Positions 27,461 to 36,126 of a stretch of DNA of 64,000 nt are shown here, piece after piece (within the stretch, counting starts at the first letter, position 1; every line of letters begins with the position of its first letter). The position numbers were made by a program, and so were the translations under genes. The DNA is from Candidatus Liberibacter solanacearum CLso-ZC1 (GTDB lineage Bacteria; Pseudomonadota; Alphaproteobacteria; Rhizobiales; Rhizobiaceae), in the NCBI RefSeq assembly GCF_000183665.1, contig NC_014774.1, forward strand, positions 124,001 to 188,000. Direction: 5' to 3'. The notes beneath the pieces were generated by a model. It was not told the DNA's origin. It searched no databases and saw only the letters and a list, made by a program, of their open reading frames with translations.

Positions 27461-28126
27461 CTATTGCAGACGATTTTTATAATGCGAATAATCTGCAGCA
27501 AGTACAATTTTCATAATTGCAATCAAAGTCTGCGTACGCGCTTTAAAATCAGGAGCTTCTAATAACGCTTGTTTTTCCTCTTCGCTGAAAGGAGAAAGTA
27601 GCGCTAGTGAATTAACTAACACCTCATTACTTGCCCCCTCAATATTTTCCCAATCGGCATCTAAATTATTAGCTCTCAAATAATTGCGGAAAACCTCCAA
27701 CAAGGCTATCCTATCAATGCCATCATTGTCATTACTAACAAGATCCGAGACAAATGGAGCAATATAAAAACAACGCCAAGAATTTAATTGATAAGACTCT
27801 TCTAACAATCGAAATCGGCAAACTCCCGTTACAGTTATAATATAATGACCATCATCTGTTTCCACAAAAGAGGTTATACGACCAATACAACCAATTTGAG
27901 ATAAACATTTATCACTATTTGTAGAAAACCCACTCAACGCTGGCTGCACCAAACCTATCAACCGATCACTAGCTAGGACAGAATCAAACATCGCAACATA
28001 CCGCCGTTCAAAAACGCTAAAAGAAAAGCGACTTCCTGGCAACAATAACATGCCCAAAAGAGGAAAAATAGGCATTAAACATGGAAGGTCTTCATTATTT
28101 TTATATATTGCATTACCAATTTTCAT
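27461..28126 (-). CDS. Lon N-terminal (LON substrate-binding) domain protein
   Basis: Stand-alone LON domain protein of about 221 residues without protease or ATPase. Motifs: MPIFPLLGMLLLPGSRFSFSVFERRYVAMFDSVL near 15, IGCIGRITSFVETDDGHYIITVTGVCRFRLLEE near 85. In Rhizobiales this gene commonly precedes the Trm112-like gene, as here. Substrate and role are unknown. An upstream ATG at 28147 is also in frame; the ATG at 28126 has GGTGAT before it and fits family length better. Confidence 0.85.
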   Translation of the reverse strand: MKIGNAIYKNNEDLPCLMPIFPLLGMLLLPGSRFSFSVFERRYVAMFDSVLASDRLIGLVQPALSGFSTNSDKCLSQIGCIGRITSFVETDDGHYIITVTGVCRFRLLEESYQLNSWRCFYIAPFVSDLVSNDNDGIDRIALLEVFRNYLRANNLDADWENIEGASNEVLVNSLALLSPFSEEEKQALLEAPDFKARTQTLIAIMKIVLAADYSHYKNRLQ

Positions 28127-28147
28127 TAATATCACCAATTCACACAT

Positions 28148-28488
28148 ACACTTGCAAAAATATCAAATGATTTTAGCCATCATTGCCAATGATTAAGTAT
28201 AGTTATTTATATATCCCTATCTATTATCATATAGCATAACCTATCTCGATAGACATATCTATTATCAAAATACAAGGGACTGGAAAAGTCAAAAACGCTG
28301 TTGTATACAACATCAAGATATTGTGGGCTTATTTTTTTTGAATACAATCAAAGTTACCAACAATAAAAAATTATAAGAAATGGATTTGCTGTCATAAAAC
28401 ATTAAGATATGTACTGGCAAAATAATTTTCCTACTATATTAATCAACGAAGAAGAAAAATTGAAAACCACCTTATTTTAAGAAAGAAT
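28148..28488. other. AT-rich spacer, divergent promoters
   Basis: About 340 bases between the divergent LON-domain gene and the polyamine pair. It must hold both promoters. No operator, riboswitch or small gene could be recognised. Confidence 0.5.
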
Positions 28489-28500
28489 TTGAAAAAATCC

Positions 28501-29604
28501 ATGATCAAAACACCTTACTATTTAATCGATAAGCAAAAGATTTTGAATAATTTAGAAATAGTTCAACGCATTCAGAAAAATGCTGGAATCAAATTACTTC
28601 TGGCACTCAAATGCTTTTCTGCGTGGGGAGTATTTGACATATTGAGCCAATACATGGATGGAACAACTTCTTCGTCCCTCTATGAAGTGATGCTAGGACG
28701 TAAAAAATTCGGTGGAGAAACTCATGCCTATAACGTGGCATACAAAGATTGTGAAATTGATGTCGTTCTCGCCCATTGTGACACAATAATTTTTAATAAC
28801 ATATCCCAATTGAATAAATTTAAAGAAAAAGCACAAAAATCAAAAAAAAATATCGGATTACGCATTAACCCATCCATATCTTATTCTAATTTTATTCTTG
28901 CCGATCCAAATCGCCCTTTTAGTCGCCTCGGAGAAAAGGACAAAAACAAAATAGCAGATGAAATCAAAAACATTAACGGATTGATGTTTCATAATAATTG
29001 CGAAAACAAATCGTTCCCTTGTTTCGATGCAATGCTAAACCATATTGAACAAGAATTTGGTAATTTTATTTTCCAAGTTGAGTGGATTAGTCTAGGTGGA
29101 GGGATTCATTTTACAGATAATACTTATCCCATAGAAGATTTTTGTCGACGGCTCAAAGAATTTTCAGAAAAATATTCTATTCAAATTTATTTAGAGCCGG
29201 GAGAAGCCATTGTAACTAATACCACAACTTTAGAAACGACAGTGCTTGATATAGCCCAAAATATTAAAAATCTAGTGATTGTTGATTCTTCTGTAGAAGC
29301 CCATTTGCCTGATTGCTTACTTTACAAACAATCAGCGATCATATCTCCTAATAAAGGCCCTTATACTGCCATGGTATGCGGAAGATCTTGCCTTGCAGGA
29401 GATATATTTGGCGATTTTCACTTTGAAACCCCTCCTCAAATAGGAGACAGAATATCATTTGAAGACGTCGCAGGCTATAACCTCAATCGAAAAAATTGGT
29501 TTAATGGAATAAATATGCCTATGATCGTAGCGAAAGATTTAGATGGCACCCTAAAAATCATACGTGAATTTTCTTACGATGATTACTATAAAAATCTTTC
29601 CTGA
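28501..29604 (+). CDS. nspC: carboxynorspermidine/carboxyspermidine decarboxylase
   Basis: PLP-dependent fold-III decarboxylase that releases spermidine or norspermidine from its carboxy precursor. The protein has about 367 residues: TPYYLIDKQKILNNLEIV at the start, the PLP lysine in LLLALKCFSAWGVF near 38, the GGGIHF phosphate loop near 205, EPGEAIV near 245, and CGRSCLAGDIFGDF near 303 with the catalytic cysteine. A TTG at 28489 is also in frame. The next gene encodes the partner dehydrogenase. In Rhizobiales the pair makes spermidine from putrescine and aspartate semialdehyde. Confidence 0.9.
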   Translation: MIKTPYYLIDKQKILNNLEIVQRIQKNAGIKLLLALKCFSAWGVFDILSQYMDGTTSSSLYEVMLGRKKFGGETHAYNVAYKDCEIDVVLAHCDTIIFNNISQLNKFKEKAQKSKKNIGLRINPSISYSNFILADPNRPFSRLGEKDKNKIADEIKNINGLMFHNNCENKSFPCFDAMLNHIEQEFGNFIFQVEWISLGGGIHFTDNTYPIEDFCRRLKEFSEKYSIQIYLEPGEAIVTNTTTLETTVLDIAQNIKNLVIVDSSVEAHLPDCLLYKQSAIISPNKGPYTAMVCGRSCLAGDIFGDFHFETPPQIGDRISFEDVAGYNLNRKNWFNGINMPMIVAKDLDGTLKIIREFSYDDYYKNLS

Positions 29605-29684
29605 AAAACAACAAAGAACTGTGCTAGTAGTTCCACAATAAATCTATAAGATAAATGCATAAAAAATAGAGAAATCCTGCAATT

Positions 29685-30929
29685 ATGAAAAAAAATGTTT
29701 TAATTATTGGGGCTGGAGGCGTTGCACACGTAGTAGCGCATAAGTGCGCACAAAATAATAATATTCTTGGCAAGATCCATATCGCTTCACGCACACTTCA
29801 AAAATGCTCAAAGATAGTAGATAGCATCTACGAAAAAAAATCACTGAAAGTTAGTGATAATATTAAAATCCACCAAATAGATGCCTTAAATATTGAATCA
29901 CTAATAAAATTAATCAAAGAAACGAAATGTCAAATCGTTATCAATGTCGGATCGTCTTTCCTTAATATGTCAGTATTACGCGCCTGCATTAACTCAAATG
30001 TGGCATACATTGATACGGCTATTCATGAAGATCCCCTTAAAATATGTGAATCCCCTCCTTGGTATAATAATTACGAATGGAAGATGCTTGACGAATGTTA
30101 TGCTAAATCTATTACAGCAATTTTAGGGGCGGGATTTGATCCTGGAGTCGTTAACGCTTTTGCGCGCTTAGCAAAAGATGAGTACTTCGATCAAATTACA
30201 GACATTGATATAATAGACGTCAATGCCGGCAAACATAATAGATATTTTGCAACAAATTTTGATGCAGAGATAAATTTCCGCGAATTCACAGGAGTGGTCT
30301 ATAGTTGGCAAAAAGGTCAATGGTGTGTTAATAAAATGTTTGAAATAAGTAGAACATATAACTTTCCTGTTATTGGACAACATAAAGTTTATTTAAGCGG
30401 CCATGACGAAATTCATTCCTTGTTTAAAAATATAGAAGGCGCTGATATACGATTCTGGATGGGATTCAGCGATCATTATATTAACGTATTCACAGTACTA
30501 AAAAATCTTGGTCTCTTGTCAGAAAAACCAATAAAAACTGCTGAAAACATAGAAGTATCCCCTCTCAAAATAGTAAAAGCCGTATTACCTGACCCTTCTT
30601 CATTAGCGCCGAATTATAAAGGAAAAACTTGTATCAGCTGTCTTATCAACGGAATATATCATGGGGAGAAAAGAGAGATATTGTTGTACAATCTTTGTGA
30701 CCATCAAAGCGCATATCAAGAAATAGCAAGCCAAGGAATTTCTTATACTGCCGGAACACCTCCTGTAGCAGCCGCTATTTTGATAGCGCAAGGAATTTGG
30801 GATGTTGGAAAAATGGTGAACATCGAAGAGCTTCCTCCAAAACCATTTCTTAGCACCCTTCATAAAATAGGACTTTCCACCTTGCTCCGCGAAAATAATA
30901 AAGAATATTTATTGCAATTTGAGGGATAA
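29685..30929 (+). CDS. carboxynorspermidine/carboxyspermidine dehydrogenase (saccharopine dehydrogenase family)
   Basis: NADPH-dependent enzyme that joins putrescine (or diaminopropane) to aspartate semialdehyde. The 414-residue protein begins with the nucleotide-binding fold (VLIIGAGGVAHVVAHKCAQ), continues with NVGSSFLNMSVLRACINSNVAYIDTA and has GAGFDPGVVNAFARLA near 148 and the C-terminal QGISYTAGTPPVAAAILIA, all typical of the LYS1-like/CANSDH family rather than lysine-pathway enzymes. It lies 80 bases after the decarboxylase on the same strand, so the two form a polyamine operon. Confidence 0.9.
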   Translation: MKKNVLIIGAGGVAHVVAHKCAQNNNILGKIHIASRTLQKCSKIVDSIYEKKSLKVSDNIKIHQIDALNIESLIKLIKETKCQIVINVGSSFLNMSVLRACINSNVAYIDTAIHEDPLKICESPPWYNNYEWKMLDECYAKSITAILGAGFDPGVVNAFARLAKDEYFDQITDIDIIDVNAGKHNRYFATNFDAEINFREFTGVVYSWQKGQWCVNKMFEISRTYNFPVIGQHKVYLSGHDEIHSLFKNIEGADIRFWMGFSDHYINVFTVLKNLGLLSEKPIKTAENIEVSPLKIVKAVLPDPSSLAPNYKGKTCISCLINGIYHGEKREILLYNLCDHQSAYQEIASQGISYTAGTPPVAAAILIAQGIWDVGKMVNIEELPPKPFLSTLHKIGLSTLLRENNKEYLLQFEG

Positions 30930-31099
30930 AGAACCAAAAAGTTTGTTTGCTCAAAAAGAAAACATCGAAAATACGAACCTTTAAAAAGAATTTTCTACAA
31001 AACTTCAAGGCATACTTATAAAATTCTTCCCCCCATTAAACTTGTATCTTTTTTATAAAAGCAACTTTCTGCCACCACAACACTATTAAAAAGCAAAAA

Positions 31100-31882
31100 A
31101 TGACTTATAAAAGAACATTATCACAAGAGAAAATCTTAAACACTGCACTTTTTTATGCAGATTCTGGCGTTTACTGGGTTTTTGATCATTCCAACGGGAA
31201 AACACATAAATCATGGGGAGAAGAAAAACCTCCTCTATCTTCACAGCCAATAAAAGAAATTGATCAAACAAATAATCCACTTGTAGAAAAAGCTTATTCT
31301 ATTGCTCAAAACGCTCGTTCATTACATGAGCTCAAATCACTAATTTCCTCTTTTCACGATTGCGCTCTCCAAAACACATCTTCTTCCACTATTTGCGCCA
31401 CTCAAGAAGGAGGAAAAGACCTTATGATTATAGGTTATACACCTAGCGATAGTGACAATATAAACGGTAATCCTTTTTCTGGAAAAACTGGAGATATCTT
31501 AGACAAAATGCTCCAATCTATTGGCGTTATGCGAATACAGACACATACATCTATGATTTCTCCATGGCATCCTCCAGGCAACAGACAACTTTCTAAAATA
31601 GAAATGGAAATATGTCGTCCTCTTATAATGAAACAAATTGAACTTGTATCACCTAGAATTCTCTTTTTTCTTGGGAACAAAACAATAAATTTTTTTTTCA
31701 ATAATGATGATAAAGCAAACTATCAAAATCTTGGAAAATGGCATAAAATTCAGGTCCAGAATCGTACTATTCCAACATTATCTACGGTTCATCCCCAAGA
31801 ACTAATGCAATACCCCCTTATTAAAAAAACCGCTTGGCATACTTTGATAACCCTGAAAAAAGCATTGAAAAATACTTTGTAA
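31100..31882 (+). CDS. uracil-DNA glycosylase family 4, divergent
   Basis: DNA repair enzyme that removes uracil. The 260-residue protein has the family 4 layout: IIGYTPSDSDNINGNPFSGKTGDILDKML (canonical members read GEAPG...G.PFVG..G.LLD), SPWHPPGNRQLSKIEMEICRPLI and a C-terminal STVHPQELMQYP, in which HP is the usual motif 3. The four iron-sulphur cysteines of bacterial family 4 enzymes are not all present: the usual KCRPPGNR is PWHPPGNR here. The first-motif Glu-Ala is Tyr-Thr. Activity cannot be assumed, although rhizobial relatives also deviate here. Confidence 0.8.
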   Translation: MTYKRTLSQEKILNTALFYADSGVYWVFDHSNGKTHKSWGEEKPPLSSQPIKEIDQTNNPLVEKAYSIAQNARSLHELKSLISSFHDCALQNTSSSTICATQEGGKDLMIIGYTPSDSDNINGNPFSGKTGDILDKMLQSIGVMRIQTHTSMISPWHPPGNRQLSKIEMEICRPLIMKQIELVSPRILFFLGNKTINFFFNNDDKANYQNLGKWHKIQVQNRTIPTLSTVHPQELMQYPLIKKTAWHTLITLKKALKNTL

Positions 31883-32302
31883 ACAAGATGTTGTGTATCT
31901 TCATAAGGCAATGCAATTTATGCATTACTGATATCCATTAATAACACTTCTTTTCTAAAATTTTCGATGTATAATCTTGTCATATTTCATTTATATGTTT
32001 TTTATTTTTTCTTATAATAATAAAAATTAGGAGTACCCTAGATTAATTTTTTAAATACCTTTTTAAAACTTAATAACTGAATTACTCGTTTCTTTAAAAA
32101 ATAATATTCTGAAATACAAGAATGTTATAGATGAGAAGAAAGTTTATTAAAATGGAAATTTTATGCAAAGGACCTGTGGAACAAAAGTTAATTATTTAAA
32201 TTTTTCTAGGATTACAAACCAGATAATCCATTTATAATAATCAATGTTATACATTTTCATAAACAATTTTTATAATAAATCTTTATATTTTTTTATTGCA
32301 CG
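31883..32302. other. AT-rich region upstream of a plus-strand terminator
   Basis: About 420 bases with no credible protein gene. A short palindrome AATGCA-ATTTA-TGCATT (31908-31924) follows the glycosylase gene. A possible promoter-like TTGTCA occurs at 31977. The region ends in a strong plus-strand terminator (32303-32336). A small RNA could be encoded here, but no known RNA family was recognised. Confidence 0.4.
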
Positions 32303-32336
32303 CAAGGACATCCTAACAGGTGTCCTTGTTTTTTGA
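32303..32336 (+). terminator. rho-independent terminator
   Basis: CAAGGACA-T-CCT pairs with AGG-TGTCCTTG with one bulged T and an AAC loop, followed by TTTTTT. This is a complete plus-strand terminator, but the nearest plus-strand gene (glycosylase) ends 420 bases earlier. On the minus strand no T-run follows the stem, so it is not an obvious terminator for lptB. Confidence 0.8.
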
Positions 32337-32380
32337 GTAATAAATCTAAATAATACAAAATAAAGTATTATAAATTTTTC

Positions 32381-33136
32381 TTAGAACGTAAATTTATTTC
32401 CTAAATATAAGCGACGTACATCTTTATTATCAATAATCTCTTTTACTGTGCCATGCGCCAGAACCCCTCCTGCATGAATTATATAGGCACGATCAATCAA
32501 ATTTAATGTTTCATGCACATTATGATCTGTTATCAGCACACCAATACCACGAGCCGCTAAATCGCGAATAAGAAGCTGTATATCTGAGACGGCAACAGGA
32601 TCTACTCCAGCAAATGGTTCATCAAGCAATATATAAGAAGGCGAGCTTACAAGAGAACGAGCTATTTCCAAACGTCTTCGCTCCCCTCCGGATAATAGTG
32701 GTGCTAATACGTGGCGTAATTTTGTAATTTTAAACTCACTTAGAAGTGATTCCAATCTTTCACGTCGCTTCTTTTTATCTTGTTCATGCACTTCTAAAAC
32801 CGCAAGAATATTTTCTTCAACAGTCAATCCACGGAAAATTGATGCTTCTTGAGGCAAATAACTAATACCAAGACGAGCTCGTCTGTACATAGGCATTTTT
32901 GTCACATCACTGCCGTCGATTTTAATTGAACCGCTATCAGCAGGAATCAAACCGGTTATCATATAAAAAAAAGTAGTCTTCCCCGCTCCATTAGGCCCAA
33001 GCAATCCCACAATCTCACCAGGATAAACATCTAAATCCACATCTTTGACTACATATGCAGAATTATATTTCTTCGTCAAAGAATGAGCGGATAAAAGACA
33101 TTCTCGTCGAATTATATTATGCTGATTATCTGACAT
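32381..33136 (-). CDS. lptB: LPS export ABC transporter ATP-binding protein LptB
   Basis: ATPase of the LptB2FG complex that extracts lipopolysaccharide from the inner membrane. The 251-residue protein has Walker A GPNGAGKTTFFYM near 48, the LPQEASIFRGLTVEENI Q-loop region typical of LptB, signature LSGGERRRLEIARSL near 149, Walker B YILLDEPFAGVDP and the H-loop LITDHNVHETL. It is downstream of lptA and lptC. In many Rhizobiales rpoN and hpf follow; they do not follow here. Confidence 0.95.
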   Translation of the reverse strand: MSDNQHNIIRRECLLSAHSLTKKYNSAYVVKDVDLDVYPGEIVGLLGPNGAGKTTFFYMITGLIPADSGSIKIDGSDVTKMPMYRRARLGISYLPQEASIFRGLTVEENILAVLEVHEQDKKKRRERLESLLSEFKITKLRHVLAPLLSGGERRRLEIARSLVSSPSYILLDEPFAGVDPVAVSDIQLLIRDLAARGIGVLITDHNVHETLNLIDRAYIIHAGGVLAHGTVKEIIDNKDVRRLYLGNKFTF

Positions 33137-33160
33137 CTTAAACCTCCAAGTGATTTCTAC

Positions 33161-33682
33161 TTAATATCCATGATTTTTATTATACTTAATGATAGATTTC
33201 ACTTGTTGAGATCCGCATCCTTGCAAATAAGCGGTACCCACATCTAGTTTTACAGTCAATCTACATCCCAAAAATGTATTCATCCCTTCTTGAAAGATCA
33301 CTTTATCTCCATATAAGACCAAAATTTTTTTTTGGAAATCACAGTAACCATTTTTAGCCATAGCCTTGTTCTTATCTGAATTTATAATAACATTATTTCT
33401 CATATCCATACGACTAAGTTGATCACTAGAATCAGTATAGTGTAAAATAATTTCCTCGGCTTGCATGTTGGTATCTCCTTGGGTCACTGTTACTCCCCCT
33501 CTAAAAGATGCCTTTTTAAGATCATCTTGAACATCCAAGGTATCACTATGAATATAAATTTCTTGATCTCTCCCAATTTTAAAACTTGAAAAATAAGACG
33601 ACTCCGCCCGAGACAGATCTGTCTTCAACAATACAAATACCACTACGAATAGCAGCGTATATATTTTATCCGAAATCTTCAT
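33161..33682 (-). CDS. lptA: LPS transport periplasmic protein LptA
   Basis: Periplasmic bridge protein of the Lpt machine, an OstA-fold beta-jellyroll. The 173-residue protein has a signal peptide (IYTLLFVVVFVLLKTDLSRA), then IHSDTLDVQDDLKKASFRGGVTVTQGDTNMQAEEIILHY near 45, the OstA pattern, and ends with a second set of strands. Position between lptC and lptB supports the call. Confidence 0.9.
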   Translation of the reverse strand: MKISDKIYTLLFVVVFVLLKTDLSRAESSYFSSFKIGRDQEIYIHSDTLDVQDDLKKASFRGGVTVTQGDTNMQAEEIILHYTDSSDQLSRMDMRNNVIINSDKNKAMAKNGYCDFQKKILVLYGDKVIFQEGMNTFLGCRLTVKLDVGTAYLQGCGSQQVKSIIKYNKNHGY

Positions 33683-33704
33683 TTAAAACTCAAAAAAATT
33701 ATTT

Positions 33705-34352
33705 TTACACCTTTTTATGCAATATCTTAGGATGAATTACTACTGACACGTCTCCCGAAAATATAGCTCTTTTTTGATCGTTTTCTATACTACAAGACTG
33801 CGCAGAAAGCGTAAAAGTTGAACTTGTAAACTTCACAGCATCTGAACTATTCAGAACTATTTTCTTTATATCCATAACAGCAGTTTTAAAATATAGCTGA
33901 GTATCATTATTATTAAATATTATTTTGAAAGGATGTTGAATATTAAGCATATTACGATATAAATCAAAACTTGCATAATTTGCCAATAAACGCATCTCAT
34001 CATATCCAGGTATAGGCATTACTAATTCGAGATCTTGTAATAAAATAGTATTTTTAGACCCCTCATTATCTTGTGCACGTTTTGCAGACAGTGAATACCT
34101 CTTTTTATCTCTACTATAATCAGATAAAATAAATTTATTTATCACCATAAACTCAAAATTCAAAAAATCCGCTGCAGGTTTGGAAAAATGCTTAATTCGA
34201 ACCCAAGAAGAAAAAAAAAGCCACGATAAAAGCACTACACTTAAAGTCGGCAAAAAAAATTTCAAAAATCTAATAAGCTTGAAATGCTGATTGTATTTTT
34301 TTCTTTGCAATAATAGCTTTTCTCTTCTATCCAATTCATTCATATCGTCCAT
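33705..34352 (-). CDS. lptC: LPS export protein LptC
   Basis: Single-span inner-membrane protein that receives LPS from LptB2FG and passes it to LptA. The 215-residue protein has one membrane segment (FLKFFLPTLSVVLLSWLFFSSW, about 27-48) and a periplasmic domain with NEGSKNTILLQDLELVMP and a C-terminal TFTLSAQSCSIENDQKRAIFSGDVSVVIHP, which is LptC/OstA-like. It is upstream of lptA by 22 bases. The start could be ATG 34352 or 34343. Confidence 0.87.
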   Translation of the reverse strand: MDDMNELDRREKLLLQRKKYNQHFKLIRFLKFFLPTLSVVLLSWLFFSSWVRIKHFSKPAADFLNFEFMVINKFILSDYSRDKKRYSLSAKRAQDNEGSKNTILLQDLELVMPIPGYDEMRLLANYASFDLYRNMLNIQHPFKIIFNNNDTQLYFKTAVMDIKKIVLNSSDAVKFTSSTFTLSAQSCSIENDQKRAIFSGDVSVVIHPKILHKKV

Positions 34353-34577
34353 GAAGAAATACCTTTATCGCCATCACCATTACCTTAAGCATATACATAA
34401 ATCATTATACTTATAATAATCAAAAAATTTTAGGTTGCAAAAAAATAAATTTTATTATAGATATTTATTGAGGACACTAAATAATTAAGAATAGCACGTT
34501 AAGATATTTTTATTCTCTTTTGGTATGTAGTAGATGCATAATTCAACTTACGTTACATAAAATATAAATCCCCTTTC

Positions 34578-35477
34578 ATGGACTCAACAATGATAAGCTT
34601 ATCAAAAAATATAAAAAAACGACATATAGTATATCTGTTAATAGCGCTTGGAATCACGTATTTTGCTTGGGATTCAATTTTCCCAGATAGAACTCCTCAT
34701 GTGGCAAGAATAACAATAAGTGGATCTATAGGTGATGATAACGAAGACTTATTAGATCGCATTCACAGAGTTGGCACGGATGATTCGGCAAAAGCCTTGG
34801 TCCTTTGGATATCATCTCCAGGGGGGACGGTCTATGGATCAGAATCCTTGTTTGAAGCAGTAAAAAAAGTCAAGCTCCGCAAACCAGTAGTTACTCTTGT
34901 TGGCGGTGTCGCAGCGTCTGGAGGATATTTAATTTCTTGTGCGAGCAATGCTATTATAGCATCCCAGAGCTCTATAATTGGATCTATCGGAGTATTCCTT
35001 TCTTATCCTCAGTTCAAACCTTTCCTAGACAAATTAGGCATATCAGTAGAAACCATAAAATCATCTCCATTAAAAGGAGAACCTTCGCCTTATTCAAAGC
35101 CAAATCCACAGACAATACAAAACTTGAAAGAGCTGGTAAACGATGAGTATCATTGGTTTGTTAAGCTCGTTTCTGAAGAGCGCCATATCCCATATGATAA
35201 AGCCCTAACCTTATCTAGTGGACTTGTTTGGTCTGGAACTAAAGCCAAGAAACTTGGATTAATTGACGCTATAGGGGGAAATGATGAAGTTTGGAAAAGC
35301 CTATACTCACTAGGAGTCGATAAAGACGTTAAAATTATCAAAGATTGGAAATCTCCTAAAAATTATTGGTTCTTTGATTTTAATTTTAAAAAGTATGTCA
35401 AATCCACCTTGGAAGATAGTGTCCCGTTTATCAGACAAGCAAATTTTGAAGGATTATTGGCAGTTTGGCGCCCTTAA
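34578..35477 (+). CDS. sppA: signal peptide peptidase SppA (S49 serine protease)
   Basis: Membrane protease that degrades cleaved signal peptides. The 299-residue protein is the short SppA form: membrane anchor at about 16-32 (HIVYLLIALGITYFAW), ARITISGSIGDD, the ISSPGGTVYGSESLFEAVKK segment, the catalytic serine in VGGVAASGGYLISCASNAI near 117, and the catalytic lysine near 168 in ETIKSSPLKGEPSPYSK. It is divergent from lptC and 37 bases upstream of ihfB. Confidence 0.92.
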   Translation: MDSTMISLSKNIKKRHIVYLLIALGITYFAWDSIFPDRTPHVARITISGSIGDDNEDLLDRIHRVGTDDSAKALVLWISSPGGTVYGSESLFEAVKKVKLRKPVVTLVGGVAASGGYLISCASNAIIASQSSIIGSIGVFLSYPQFKPFLDKLGISVETIKSSPLKGEPSPYSKPNPQTIQNLKELVNDEYHWFVKLVSEERHIPYDKALTLSSGLVWSGTKAKKLGLIDAIGGNDEVWKSLYSLGVDKDVKIIKDWKSPKNYWFFDFNFKKYVKSTLEDSVPFIRQANFEGLLAVWRP

Positions 35478-35514
35478 ATACCTTTTGGGAAATTCTTGAG
35501 ATAGGAAATTAGCG

Positions 35515-35832
35515 ATGATAAAATCTTCTCTGATATATACAATTGCAAAAAAAAATCCACAAATAAACCATCAAGATGTCGAAAAAATGGTAAACTTATT
35601 ATTAGAAGAAATGACCAAAGCCCTTGCAAATGGCGGGCGTGTTGAAATACGCGGCTTTGGAACTTTTTCTGTTAGAAAACGCTCAGCAAGATTAGCAAGA
35701 GCTCCACTCGCCCAAAAAGTTATATCTGTTAAAGAAAAAATGGTTCCTTTTTTTAGATCAGGAAAAAATCTAAAAGAGTGTCTTAACCCCCGGAATCTTG
35801 AGCGTGATTCTGAAAAGGTAGGAATGTCCTGA
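35515..35832 (+). CDS. ihfB: integration host factor beta subunit (IHF-beta)
   Basis: DNA-bending nucleoid protein, 105 residues. IKSSLIYTIAKKNPQINHQDVEKMVNLLLEEMTKALANGGRVEIRGFGTFSVRKR is typical IHF-beta. The beta-arm tip differs from the usual GRNPRTG: here it reads ARAPLAQ, keeping the intercalating proline but losing the neighbouring Asn, Arg and Thr. VPFFRSGKNLKE closes the domain. It follows sppA on the same strand, as in other Rhizobiales. The altered arm may change site preference. Confidence 0.92.
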   Translation: MIKSSLIYTIAKKNPQINHQDVEKMVNLLLEEMTKALANGGRVEIRGFGTFSVRKRSARLARAPLAQKVISVKEKMVPFFRSGKNLKECLNPRNLERDSEKVGMS

Positions 35833-35886
35833 TAAAAGCAGAAAAATAGGAATCCTTATAAAAAAGATTTTGTTTCTATTTTACAT

Positions 35887-36012
35887 ATGAAATCAAATCA
35901 AAAAAAAATCAGCTTCTTGACTGCTTTAACACAAGATGGATTTTATACTGTAAAAAAACTTAAATTCCGTTATTTTTTATATTTACTAAAATGTAGTCTT
36001 GTTCACTTTTAA
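35887..36012 (+). CDS. possible 41-residue ORF, unassigned
   Basis: Basic and aromatic-rich small frame, MKSNQKKISFLTALTQDG and a KLKFRYFLYLLKCSLVHF C-terminal stretch. It has no clear ribosome site and no recognisable family. It sits in the ihfB-lspA gap, where other Rhizobiales often carry a LapA-domain gene, but I see no sequence likeness. It may be a chance frame. Confidence 0.2.
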   Translation: MKSNQKKISFLTALTQDGFYTVKKLKFRYFLYLLKCSLVHF

Positions 36013-36022
36013 GGAGACCTTG

Positions 36023-36082
36023 ATGTACATAATATTTTTTTCAAATCTGGATTTATCGCAAATATTATGTTACACGATTTAG
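36023..36082 (+). CDS. possible 19-residue ORF with strong ribosome site
   Basis: MYIIFFSNLDLSQILCYTI, then TAG. TTAAGGAGACCTTG directly precedes the ATG, a strong ribosome site with good spacing. The peptide is hydrophobic and unassigned. Like the 19-residue frame at 26292, it may be a leader peptide or the 5' stump of a lost gene whose ribosome site survives. Confidence 0.25.
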   Translation: MYIIFFSNLDLSQILCYTI

Positions 36083-36126
36083 TATTGTTGGATAGTCATT
36101 AAGCAATTACTTGAGAGGCTCCGTGG

